From: Paracoccus versutus
GTDB taxonomy: Bacteria > Pseudomonadota > Alphaproteobacteria > Rhodobacterales > Rhodobacteraceae
Assembly (NCBI RefSeq): GCF_000763885.1
Contig: NZ_JRKO01000039.1
Span: 1 to 58,009 of the forward strand
Reading direction: 5' to 3'
DNA length: 58,009 nucleotides
Under the pieces are notes generated by a model, which had not been told where the DNA came from, searched no databases, and was given only the letters and a program-made list of their open reading frames with translations. Each line of letters begins with the position of its first letter. Position 1 is the first letter of the stretch. This document shows positions 7,928-15,016 of this stretch, one piece after another. The translations under genes and the position numbers were made by a program.

Positions 7928-8506
7928 ATGAAGATCGCCTACGCGGACCCACCCTATATCGGCTGCGCACATCTCTACCGCGCCCGACCCGATTACGCCG
8001 GCGAGGTCGATCATGCGGCGCTGATCGACCGGCTGGAACGGGACTACGACGGCTGGATCCTGCACGCCGCCGCGACGCCGCGCTCCTTCGCCGTGCTCGC
8101 CCCGCTGGTCGAGCCGACCGGCGCCCGCTGGATGGCCTGGGTGAAGGGGTTCGCCGCCTTCAAGCGCAACGTGCCGGTCGCCTGGGCCTGGGAGCCGGTG
8201 ATCGTCAAGCCCGCCCGCAAGCCCGTGGTCAGCAAGCGGCTGGTGCTGCGCGACTGGGTCCAGGAAAGCATCACCCTGCGCCGCGGTTTGACCGGCGCCA
8301 AGCCGGAAGCCGTCTGCCACTGGTGCTTCGAGATGGTCGCCGCGCGGCCCGAGGATACGCTCGAAGATCTGTTTCCCGGCACCGGTGCCGTCACCGCGGC
8401 GTGGCACTCATGGCAGCGAAAGTTCACCCTGCCGGACGATCCGCTGCCCGCCTTTCCTCAGCCCGACAGCGCCCGCCGCGGGCGATCCCGTCCAGGAGGC
8501 TCGTGA
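7928..8506 (+). CDS. DPPY-type DNA methyltransferase-like protein
   Basis: This 192-residue protein begins with a DPPY motif (YADPPYIG, residues 5-12), as in amino-methyltransferases that act on adenine N6 or cytosine N4. Near the end is DLFPGTGAVTAAW, an AdoMet-binding motif I. The order, catalytic motif before AdoMet motif, is that of a permuted enzyme. It is short and lacks an obvious target-recognition domain. The central VAWAWEPVIVKP and CHWCFEMV segments are conserved-looking. It sits in the transfer cluster just before the relaxase. A role in methylating the element's DNA is inferred. Target base and sequence cannot be told. Confidence 0.7.
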   Translation: MKIAYADPPYIGCAHLYRARPDYAGEVDHAALIDRLERDYDGWILHAAATPRSFAVLAPLVEPTGARWMAWVKGFAAFKRNVPVAWAWEPVIVKPARKPVVSKRLVLRDWVQESITLRRGLTGAKPEAVCHWCFEMVAARPEDTLEDLFPGTGAVTAAWHSWQRKFTLPDDPLPAFPQPDSARRGRSRPGGS

Positions 8507-8555
8507 TGAGCGTTTATCGGGGAAATCGCGCTGTGGGGTGCAGCGGAGAAAGAAC

Positions 8556-8586
8556 GGGCGGCGCGGCCCTTTGGGCCACGCCGCCC
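8556..8586 (+). terminator. Strong GC hairpin, terminator-like
   Basis: GGGCGGCGCGGCCC at 8556-8569 and GGGCCACGCCGCCC at 8573-8586 pair at 13 of 14 positions around a TTT loop. The hairpin lies 50 bases after the methyltransferase stop. It is followed by TTGAAAAAC rather than a long T run, so it could be a weak terminator, a transcript-stabilising structure or part of oriT. Confidence 0.55.
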
Positions 8587-8612
8587 TTGAAAAACATGCA
8601 AGATAAAAGCCC

Positions 8613-8740
8613 GCGAGGTGCGGGCTGGACGGTCGGGGGTGTTTGCCGGGGTTTCGAGGCATTTCCGCACCTCGCGGCGCCAAACCGCACCTCGCAGCTT
8701 CGCGGATTATGCAGGTCTTCGAACGAATCCCGCACCTCGC
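8613..8740 (+). repeat. Four copies of CCGCACCTCGC; candidate oriT or leader switch
   Basis: The 11-base word CCGCACCTCGC occurs directly at 8665-8675, 8685-8695 and 8730-8740, and once inverted at 8613-8623 as GCGAGGTGCGG. The inverted copy is itself the loop side of a small AGCCCGC/GCGGGCT hairpin. The last direct copy touches the AGGAG ribosome binding site of the relaxase gene. Relaxases usually act on an oriT next to their own gene, so these may be relaxase or accessory-protein sites. In RNA, the inverted copy could also pair with any of the direct copies. Confidence 0.6.
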
Positions 8741-8753
8741 AGGAGATCAGGCC

Positions 8754-10490
8754 ATGAGCAACGAGGACGATTTCCGCATCCGCCCCGGGCGCATCCGCTC
8801 CAGCCGCAGCCAGCGTGCCCGGCCTTTCCTGGCCCAGGCGCTGGCTGCTGCCCAGAAGGCCGGCGGGCGCGTCTCGCGCGGCGGCAGGATCGTTTCGCCG
8901 GGGGCATCGCGCTTCGGCCGGGGCCGTAGCGCCGCTGTCCGCGCCAACAGGCTGATCACCCGCCGCACCCGGCTCTGCACCGTCAAGGTCCGGGTGGTGC
9001 GCAGAACCGCGCAGGTCGCCGCGCTGCCCCGGCATCTGGGCTATCTCGGCCGCGACGGCGTCACCCGCGGCGGGGAGAAGGCCCGCATGTTCGACCCGCA
9101 CACTGACAATGCCGACGTCAAGGAGTTCGCCGAGCGCAGCGAGGACGACCGCCATCATTTCCGCTTCATCGTCTCGCCCGAGGATGCCGCCGACATGGCC
9201 GACCTGAAGCGCTTCACTCGGGACTTCATGGCGCAGGTGGAAAAGGACCTCGGCACGGAGCTGGACTGGATCGCCGTCGATCACTGGAACACCGACAATC
9301 CCCATGTCCATGTCATCCTCCGGGGACGGGCGGACGACGGCAAGGACCTGGTCATCTCGCGCGACTATATCCGCGAAGGGTTGCGTGGTCGGGCGCAGGA
9401 TCTGATCACGCAGGAACTTGGGCCGCGCCATGACCACGAGATCCGCCGCAACCTGGTGCGTCAGATCGAGGCGGAACGCTGGACCGCGCTCGATCGCCAG
9501 TTGGTCCGGGATGCCGGCAAGTCCGGCATCATCGACATGGCGCCACCCGCCGATGGTCCGCGCGACGATTACCTGCCGCAGAAGGTCGGTCGGCTGCGGC
9601 ATCTGGAACGCCTCGGCCTGGCCGATCAGGTCGGGCAGGCGCAATGGGTGATCCGGCGCGAGGCCGAGACCGTGCTGCGCGACCTCGGCGAGCGCGACGA
9701 TATCATCAAGCGCATGCATCGCGCTCTGTCGGGGCAGGGGATCGAGCGCGGCGTTTCGGACTACGTCTTCGCCGGCGAGGCCGATGGCCCGATCCTCGGC
9801 CGGCTGGTCGAGCGCGGCCATGACGACGAGCTGAAGGGCAGCGCCTATGCGGTGATCGACGGTGTTGATGGCCGTACCCATCACTTCCGGCTGCCGAGTT
9901 TCGACGCCGCCGGCGACAGCGCCCCCGGCTCCATCGTCGAGTTGCGCCGATACGAGGATGCGCGCGGCGAGCGCCGCGCCGCCCTCGCCGTCCGCTCCGA
10001 TCTGGATATCCGTGCCCAGGTTACCGCGAGCGGTGCCACCTGGCTCGACCGCCAAGCGGTAGCCCGCGATCCCGTGGAACTGTCGGAGGCCGGCTTCGGC
10101 ATCGAGGTGCGCCAGGCGATGAAGCGGCGCGCGGAACATCTGATCGAGGAGGGGCTGGCCGAGCGGCAGGGCGGCCGCGTGGTCTTCGCGCGGCGGCTGC
10201 TCGACCGGCTGCGCGAGCGCGAGGTCGGTGATCTGGCCGAGAGGCTTACCCACGAGACCGGCCTGCCGTTCGACCGGACGACCGGTGGCGAGCATGTCGC
10301 GGGCACCTATCGCCGGCGCTTCGCTCTGGCCTCGGGCCGCTTCGCCATGATCGACGATGGACTGGGTTTCAAGCTGGTCCCGTGGACGCCCTCGCTCGAG
10401 CGTCATCTTGACCGGCATGTTTCGGGCATCGCGCGCGGCGATGGCGGCGTGGACTGGAGCTTCGGCCGCAAGCGCGGGTTGGGATTGTGA
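8754..10490 (+). CDS. Relaxase/mobilization nuclease, VirD2-like with DUF3363
   Basis: This 578-residue protein starts conjugation by nicking oriT and attaching covalently to the 5' end. It has a basic, disordered first ~75 residues and a relaxase domain of the VirD2/MobP kind. The metal-binding histidines lie in NPHVHVILRG (residues ~181-190), with DRHHFRFIVSPEDAADM before them. A DUF3363 region runs from ~250 to the end (GIIDMAPPADGPRDDYLP, HEIRRNLVRQIEAERWTALD). The ATG at 8754 follows AGGAG and sits directly after the repeat block. The protein would hand DNA to TraG at 11.6 kb. Its catalytic Tyr cannot be fixed by eye. Confidence 0.9.
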   Translation: MSNEDDFRIRPGRIRSSRSQRARPFLAQALAAAQKAGGRVSRGGRIVSPGASRFGRGRSAAVRANRLITRRTRLCTVKVRVVRRTAQVAALPRHLGYLGRDGVTRGGEKARMFDPHTDNADVKEFAERSEDDRHHFRFIVSPEDAADMADLKRFTRDFMAQVEKDLGTELDWIAVDHWNTDNPHVHVILRGRADDGKDLVISRDYIREGLRGRAQDLITQELGPRHDHEIRRNLVRQIEAERWTALDRQLVRDAGKSGIIDMAPPADGPRDDYLPQKVGRLRHLERLGLADQVGQAQWVIRREAETVLRDLGERDDIIKRMHRALSGQGIERGVSDYVFAGEADGPILGRLVERGHDDELKGSAYAVIDGVDGRTHHFRLPSFDAAGDSAPGSIVELRRYEDARGERRAALAVRSDLDIRAQVTASGATWLDRQAVARDPVELSEAGFGIEVRQAMKRRAEHLIEEGLAERQGGRVVFARRLLDRLREREVGDLAERLTHETGLPFDRTTGGEHVAGTYRRRFALASGRFAMIDDGLGFKLVPWTPSLERHLDRHVSGIARGDGGVDWSFGRKRGLGL

Positions 10491-10567
10491 GATCACCGAC
10501 GAGGGCCAGCCCTTCAAGGCATGGGAATGCGACCACGCCCACCTTGACGATCAGCGGGATCATCCCA

Positions 10568-10587
10568 TATGACTACAGATAGTCATA
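10568..10587. promoter_or_regulatory. Perfect inverted repeat upstream of toxin-antitoxin pair
   Basis: TATGACTA and TAGTCATA flank CAGA, a perfect 8-base dyad ending 13 bases before the antitoxin ATG. Phd/YefM antitoxins repress their own operon through such palindromes, so this is very likely the autoregulatory operator. Confidence 0.7.
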
Positions 10588-10600
10588 GTGAGGATCGGCC

Positions 10601-10852
10601 ATGAAGGAACTCCAGCTCAGGGATGCGAAGGCGACGCTTTCCGCCGTGGTCGATCAGGCCGTGGCCGGCGAGCCGACGGTGATCACCCGGCACGGCCGCA
10701 AGGAGGCGGTGCTGCTCTCCTTCGAGGAATGGCAGCGCATCTCCCGGGTGCCGGATTTCGCCGATCTGCTGCTGGCCTTCCCCGGCGAGCCGGAGGACAT
10801 CCCCGAACGCGCCCGCAAGCCTGCGCGGGCGCTGCGGGATACGGGTCTCTGA
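10601..10852 (+). CDS. Type II antitoxin, Phd/YefM family
   Basis: This 83-residue protein has the Phd/YefM fold: MKELQLRDAKATLSAVVDQA as the DNA-binding N-terminus, then GEPTVITRHGRKEAVLLSFE and a C-terminal toxin-binding tail with a Glu/Pro-rich stretch. It would neutralise the PIN-domain toxin that begins 3 bases after its stop and, with it, bind the palindrome at 10568-10587. Such pairs stabilise mobile elements by killing cells that lose them. The pair sits between relaxase and coupling-protein genes. Confidence 0.85.
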   Translation: MKELQLRDAKATLSAVVDQAVAGEPTVITRHGRKEAVLLSFEEWQRISRVPDFADLLLAFPGEPEDIPERARKPARALRDTGL

Positions 10853-10855
10853 TTC

Positions 10856-11293
10856 TTGTATCTGCTCGACACCAATATTCTCTCGGCCTCCGCGCCGACG
10901 CGGCGCGATGCCGATGCAGAGGCGCTCGCGGTCTGGATGCGTGCCTATAGCGACCGGCTCTATCTCTCGGCCATCACCATCGCCGAGATCGAGGCCGGCA
11001 TCGCCCGCGCGGTCAGGATCGGCGCCAGCAGCAAGGCTCCGGCGCTGCGCCGATGGCTCGCCGCCATCGAGCATTTCTACGCCAGCCGGATACTGCCCTT
11101 CGGCATCGGGGAAGCGCGTCAGGCCGGCGCGATCCTCGACCGGGCGCGCGCCCATGATCCGGGCTTCGAGGACATCGCCATCGCGGCGACGGCCGCCGCG
11201 CACGGTCTGACGGTGTTGACCGCCAACGAGCGGCATTTCGCGCCGCTCGGCGTGCCCTATGCCAATCCGCTGAAGGAGCTGCCCGCGTCTTAG
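10856..11293 (+). CDS. PIN-domain (VapC-like) ribonuclease toxin
   Basis: A 145-residue PIN-domain endoribonuclease. The first conserved Asp lies in YLLDTNILSA, the acidic Glu in ITIAEIEAGI, and the later acidic residues in DPGFEDIAIAATAAAHGL and LTANERHF. These give the four-acid active site that cuts RNA. Translation begins at TTG (10856), since the family starts MYLLDTN and no ATG precedes it. It is coupled to the Phd-type antitoxin with a 3-base gap. The toxin partner type (VapC with a Phd antitoxin) is a common pairing. Confidence 0.85.
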   Translation: MYLLDTNILSASAPTRRDADAEALAVWMRAYSDRLYLSAITIAEIEAGIARAVRIGASSKAPALRRWLAAIEHFYASRILPFGIGEARQAGAILDRARAHDPGFEDIAIAATAAAHGLTVLTANERHFAPLGVPYANPLKELPAS

Positions 11294-11554
11294 GAGCATA
11301 AGTCTGCTGCGAACCCGGCGATTCGCTGCATCGGGTGGCCGTAAATCATTCGGTCATGGTGGGATCTATCGGCGGCTGCAGGATTGACGTCAGATAGACG
11401 GGTTTCACATCGCTGGCGGCCGTGCGCCGAAGCCCGCAAGTATTTTTACGTCTCCCTGCGACAGGCTGCGATCAGCGCCAACATCGCGGTTGAAACTTGC
11501 GACGGACGGGTTTTCCTCATTGCATCGGATACCTGCAGGGAGGCTGGAACCGCC

Positions 11555-13579
11555 TTGTCCGGCACGAAGATCCTTTGGGGCCAGATTCTCATCGTCTTCC
11601 TGATCGTGTTGATCTTCGTCTGGTCGGGGACGCAATGGACGGCCTGGCGGCTCGGCTTCCAGCCGCAACTGGGTCCGGCCTGGTTCGAGATCGGGGGCAT
11701 TCCGGTCTACTACCCGCCGGCGCTGTTCTGGTGGTGGTACTTTTATGACCCCTACGCCCCGCGCATTTTTGTCGAGGGCGGCATCATCGCCGCCTCGGGC
11801 GGCTTCCTCGCCATCGGCATCGCCATCCTGATGTCGGTTTATCGGGCCCGCGAGGCCGAAGACGTCGAGACCTACGGCTCGGCCAAATGGGCGGGCCGGG
11901 CCGAGATCGAGCGGGCGGGGCTGCTCGGCTCCGACGGCGTGGTGCTCGGCCGATACGATCAGGACTATCTGCGCCACGACGGGCCGGAACATGTGCTCTG
12001 CTTCGCGCCCACCCGCTCCGGCAAGGGTGTCGGGCTGGTGGTGCCGACCCTGCTGACCTGGCCGGGCTCGGCCATTGTCCACGACATCAAGGGCGAGAAC
12101 TGGCAGCTCACCGCCGGATTCAGGGCCAGGCATGGCCGCGTATTGCTCTTCGATCCCACCAATGCGGGTTCCGCCGCCTACAATCCCTTGCTGGAGGTGC
12201 GGCGCGGCGAATGGGAGGTCCGCGACGTCCAGAACATCGCCGACATCCTGGTCGATCCCGAGGGCTCGCTGGAAAAGCGCAACCATTGGGAAAAGACCAG
12301 CCATGCCCTGCTGGTCGGCGTCATCCTGCATGTGCTCTATGCCGAGGAGGACAAGACCCTGGCGCGCGTCGCCGCCTTCCTCTCCGATCCGCGGCGCTCG
12401 ATCGAGGCGACGCTGGCGGCGATGATGAAGACCCCGCATCTCGGCGAGGCCGGACCGCATCCGGTCATCGCCAGCGCCGCACGGGAACTGCTGAACAAAT
12501 CCGAGAACGAACGCTCCGGCGTGCTGAGCACGGCGATGTCCTTCCTCGGCCTTTATCGCGACCCGGTCGTGGCGGCCGTGACGTCGCATTGTGACTGGCG
12601 CATCGCCGATCTGATCGCGGGCGAGACCCCCTCGACGCTCTATCTGGTGGTGCCGCCCTCGGACATCTCGCGCACCAAGCCGCTGATCCGGCTGGTGCTG
12701 AACCAGATCGGCCGGCGGCTGACCGAGGACCTGCATGCGAAGGACCGCAGGCACCGGGTGCTGATGCTGCTCGACGAGTTCCCGGCGCTGGGACGGCTCG
12801 ACTTCTTCGAGAGCGCGCTGGCCTTCATGGCCGGCTACGGCATCAAGTCCTTCCTGATCGCCCAGTCGCTGAACCAGATCGAGAAGGCCTATGGCCCGAA
12901 CAATTCGATCCTCGACAACTGCCATGTCCGGGTCAGCTTCGCCACCAACGACGAGCGCACCGCGAAGCGGGTCTCCGACGCCCTCGGCACCGCCACCGAG
13001 ATGAAGGCGATGAAGAACTATGCCGGCCATCGCCTCGCCCCCTGGCTCGGCCATATCATGGTCTCGCGCTCCGAGACCGCCCGGCCGCTGCTCACCCCCG
13101 GCGAGGTGATGCAGCTGCCACCCGAGGACGAGATCGTCATGGTCGCCGGGACCCCGCCGATCCGGGCCAGGAAGGCGCGCTATTATGCCGATCCGCGGTT
13201 CCGCGAGCGGGTGTTGTCGCCTCCTGAGCCGCGCGAGGTCGTGCCATCGCAACGGGTAGACGACTGGACGGGGCTGAAGCCGCCGAAGCCGAATCCCGCG
13301 GGGCAGGGGGCAGATGCCCGTGCGGCGCAGAACACCGGTCGTGGGCAGGCCGGCACGAACGCGTCCGGGGATGCGGACAATGCCGGTTTGCGCCGCGAGC
13401 CGGGGCTGGAGCCCTATCAGGACATCGCCCCGGAACCGGCTGCGCCTCCCCAGAACGAATTCGATCCGGACTTCGATGCCTCGGAGCGGCAGGCGGTCCG
13501 CAATCGGGGTCTGGTGCGCGACATGCGCCGGGTTGCGCGCCAGATCTCCATGAACCAGGACGATGGGTTGGAGCTTTGA
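11555..13579 (+). CDS. traG: Conjugal transfer coupling protein TraG/VirD4
   Basis: This 674-residue membrane ATPase links the relaxosome to the secretion channel. Two N-terminal transmembrane stretches (ILIVFLIVLIFVW, then GFLAIGIAILMSV) are followed by a nucleotide-binding domain. Walker A is FAPTRSGKG at ~150 and Walker B is LMLLDEFPALG at ~405, with the TraG signature around AFMAGYGIKSFLIAQSLNQI. I chose the TTG at 11555, with AGGGAGG 11 bases upstream, because TraG homologues begin SGTKILWGQ. An in-frame start at 11384 would add 57 unrelated residues. The C-terminal 120 residues are disordered and Pro/Ala-rich. CopG follows after 3 bases. Confidence 0.92.
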   Translation: MSGTKILWGQILIVFLIVLIFVWSGTQWTAWRLGFQPQLGPAWFEIGGIPVYYPPALFWWWYFYDPYAPRIFVEGGIIAASGGFLAIGIAILMSVYRAREAEDVETYGSAKWAGRAEIERAGLLGSDGVVLGRYDQDYLRHDGPEHVLCFAPTRSGKGVGLVVPTLLTWPGSAIVHDIKGENWQLTAGFRARHGRVLLFDPTNAGSAAYNPLLEVRRGEWEVRDVQNIADILVDPEGSLEKRNHWEKTSHALLVGVILHVLYAEEDKTLARVAAFLSDPRRSIEATLAAMMKTPHLGEAGPHPVIASAARELLNKSENERSGVLSTAMSFLGLYRDPVVAAVTSHCDWRIADLIAGETPSTLYLVVPPSDISRTKPLIRLVLNQIGRRLTEDLHAKDRRHRVLMLLDEFPALGRLDFFESALAFMAGYGIKSFLIAQSLNQIEKAYGPNNSILDNCHVRVSFATNDERTAKRVSDALGTATEMKAMKNYAGHRLAPWLGHIMVSRSETARPLLTPGEVMQLPPEDEIVMVAGTPPIRARKARYYADPRFRERVLSPPEPREVVPSQRVDDWTGLKPPKPNPAGQGADARAAQNTGRGQAGTNASGDADNAGLRREPGLEPYQDIAPEPAAPPQNEFDPDFDASERQAVRNRGLVRDMRRVARQISMNQDDGLEL

Positions 13580-13582
13580 GCC

Positions 13583-14002
13583 ATGCCGGAACATGCCGAC
13601 AAGAAGAAGCGCCTCTCGGTCTATCTCGATCCTGACCTGATGCTGTTGCTGGCCGATTATGCCGACCGGCGCGGGAAATCCCGCTCGCTGGTGGCCGAGG
13701 CGGCCATCGCCTCCTTCCTGACTCCCGATGCTGATGAGAGACAGGAGGCGGCGATGGCCCGGCGGCTCGATCGTATCGACCGCAGCATTCAGCGGCTGGA
13801 ACGCGATATCGGTATCGCCAACGAGGCTTTCGCGATCTTCATGCGCTCCTGGCTGACCGCGACCCCGCCACTGCCCGAGGCGGCGCAGGCCGCCGCGCAG
13901 GCGCAGGGCGGCCAGCGCTACGACCGCTTCCTCGAAGCCCTCGGCCGCCGCCTCGCCAGTGGTCCTAAGCTGCGGCAGGAAGTGCCGGAGGAGCGCGAGT
14001 AG
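13583..14002 (+). CDS. CopG-type ribbon-helix-helix protein next to traG
   Basis: This 139-residue protein starts with a ribbon-helix-helix DNA-binding domain (KKRLSVYLDPDLMLLLADYA, then SRSLVAEAAIASFL). It continues with a helical region (ARRLDRIDRSIQRLERDIGI) that looks like a coiled coil, and a tail with ALGRRLASG. This traG-associated CopG protein normally lies between traG and trbB in one operon and may regulate transfer genes. Here trbB is not next to it. The strand changes 16 bases later, which points to a rearrangement. Confidence 0.85.
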   Translation: MPEHADKKKRLSVYLDPDLMLLLADYADRRGKSRSLVAEAAIASFLTPDADERQEAAMARRLDRIDRSIQRLERDIGIANEAFAIFMRSWLTATPPLPEAAQAAAQAQGGQRYDRFLEALGRRLASGPKLRQEVPEERE

Positions 14003-14017
14003 GCTATGTGTTCCGGA

Positions 14018-14326
14018 TCAGTGCGGCCAGTCCTCATCGGCCCAGTCCCGCGAGGTATGGATGACGCGCAGGATGACGACGCTTTCCCGGCCGGCAATGA
14101 CCCGCAACTCGTAAGCGATGATATAGGGCAGGCGGCTGACGGATTTCTCATAGTTGCCGGTGACCCGGCCGGGGCGCCCGGTTGCCATGTCTCCGAGGGC
14201 TGCGTCGGTGTCCCGGAGCCGATCCGCAACCCGTCGCGCGGCTGCCGGGTTGTCCTGGGCGATGAAGGCGATCTGCTCCTTGATGTCGTCCAGGGCCGTG
14301 CGGGCCCAGGTCACCGGCCGCTTCAC
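14018..14326 (-). CDS. RelE/ParE family toxin
   Basis: This 102-residue protein has the ParE/RelE fold: WARTALDDIKEQIAFIAQDN, AAARRVADRLRDTDAALGDM, GRVTGNYEKSVSRLPYIIAY and the C-terminal VVILRVIHTSRDW, typical of plasmid-stabilisation toxins. ParE types poison gyrase and RelE types cut mRNA; the sequence alone does not tell which. It overlaps its antitoxin by 4 bases. It lies at the meeting point of the traG/copG genes (plus) and the trb operon (minus) and reads in the trb direction. Confidence 0.88.
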   Translation of the reverse strand: MKRPVTWARTALDDIKEQIAFIAQDNPAAARRVADRLRDTDAALGDMATGRPGRVTGNYEKSVSRLPYIIAYELRVIAGRESVVILRVIHTSRDWADEDWPH

Positions 14327-14592
14327 GATTTTCCTGTGTGCTTCGCTTCCGCCGCGTCGAGCACGGCATGGATCTCGGCCATGGCCTCGTCATGGGACAC
14401 GACGCGGCCAGCCGCCGCATCGGCCATGCCGCGCCGGATGCCGTCGATGATTTCCAGCTCGCGCTCGACATAGGCGGAAACGGCCTCGGCCGCGAGGAAC
14501 GACTTGCTGCGCCGGGTTTCTCCGGCGATCCGCTCCAGCTTCCGCTTGGTCTCGGGGGAAACCCGAATCGTCATGGTGGTGCTCGCCGTCAT
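14323..14592 (-). CDS. Ribbon-helix-helix antitoxin of the RelE/ParE pair
   Basis: This 89-residue CopG/ParD-like antitoxin has MTIRVSPETKRKLERIAGET as the ribbon-helix part and SKSFLAAEAVSAYVERELE as the second helix, with a helical tail that would wrap the toxin (AEIHAVLDAAEAKH). I took the ATG at 14592; an upstream TTG at 14622 would run through the probable operator. An imperfect dyad at 14610-14630 lies directly upstream and fits autoregulation. The 4-base overlap couples toxin synthesis to antitoxin. Confidence 0.85.
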   Translation of the reverse strand: MTASTTMTIRVSPETKRKLERIAGETRRSKSFLAAEAVSAYVERELEIIDGIRRGMADAAAGRVVSHDEAMAEIHAVLDAAEAKHTGKS

Positions 14593-14609
14593 GGTGAAAG
14601 CCTTGTGCT

Positions 14610-14630
14610 GTGCTGTGTACAAGATAGCAC
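14610..14630. promoter_or_regulatory. Imperfect dyad upstream of RHH antitoxin
   Basis: GTGCT (14610-14614) and AGCAC (14626-14630) are inverted arms around an 11-base centre that contains the palindrome TGTACA. The site ends 18 bases upstream of the antitoxin ATG. The arms are short, so this is a tentative operator. Confidence 0.4.
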
Positions 14631-14757
14631 GACGGGACAGGCCATGCCACAGTTCAGTGGCAAGGCGTGAAGACGCTATGCGACAATCCGGCCCTGCGCC
14701 GCTTGCTCAGCCTGGCGCGGGCTTTGTCGGCACAAGACAGCAAGAAAATGTAGAAAA

Positions 14758-15012
14758 TCAGTCGCCAGATTGACGCCCGGCACTGACGCTCCGTTTCGCC
14801 TTCGCAAACCCGCGATCCGAGGCGAGGAACCGCTCCAGCATCGGCACGACGAGCTTCTGCGGCGGAACTGCAGTCTCCTGTCCGCCGCCCATGCCGCTGC
14901 GGCCGAGCAGTTCGCCATAAAGCGCCAGATCCCTGTGCAGGCCGGCGGGCAATTCGACGGCCATCTTCACCGGGGTATCATCCACGATCGGTCCCAGCTT
15001 CAGCTTCGTCAT
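14758..15012 (-). CDS. DUF2274 domain-containing protein
   Basis: This 84-residue protein matches DUF2274, a small family that closes trb operons in alphaproteobacterial conjugative elements directly after trbI, as here with a 4-base gap. MTKLKLGPIVDDTPVKMAVE and LPAGLHRDLALYGELLGR look like a ribbon-helix-helix DNA-binding fold, and VPPQKLVVPMLERFLASDRG is the family's second signature. It may repress the operon, but that is inferred from the fold only. Confidence 0.85.
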   Translation of the reverse strand: MTKLKLGPIVDDTPVKMAVELPAGLHRDLALYGELLGRSGMGGGQETAVPPQKLVVPMLERFLASDRGFAKAKRSVSAGRQSGD

Positions 15013-15016
15013 GGTG

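Noticed and set aside
8506..8757. An 83-codon open frame from ATGAGCGTTTATCGG to the relaxase start
   Set aside because: It runs through the hairpin and all four CCGCACCTCGC repeats, so the apparent protein is a by-product of the repeat block. It does overlap both neighbours by ATGA-like junctions, so it is not fully excluded.
8514..10517. A 667-codon open frame antisense to the relaxase gene
   Set aside because: Long antisense frames are expected in high-GC genes with G/C third positions. The product resembles no family and the relaxase frame is clear.
11384..11554. 57-codon N-terminal extension of traG
   Set aside because: The extension is unlike TraG proteins, and a TTG with AGGGAGG upstream at 11555 gives the standard SGTKILWGQ beginning.
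11405..13594. A 729-codon open frame antisense to traG
   Set aside because: Shadow frame; the traG frame has Walker motifs and family-wide similarity.
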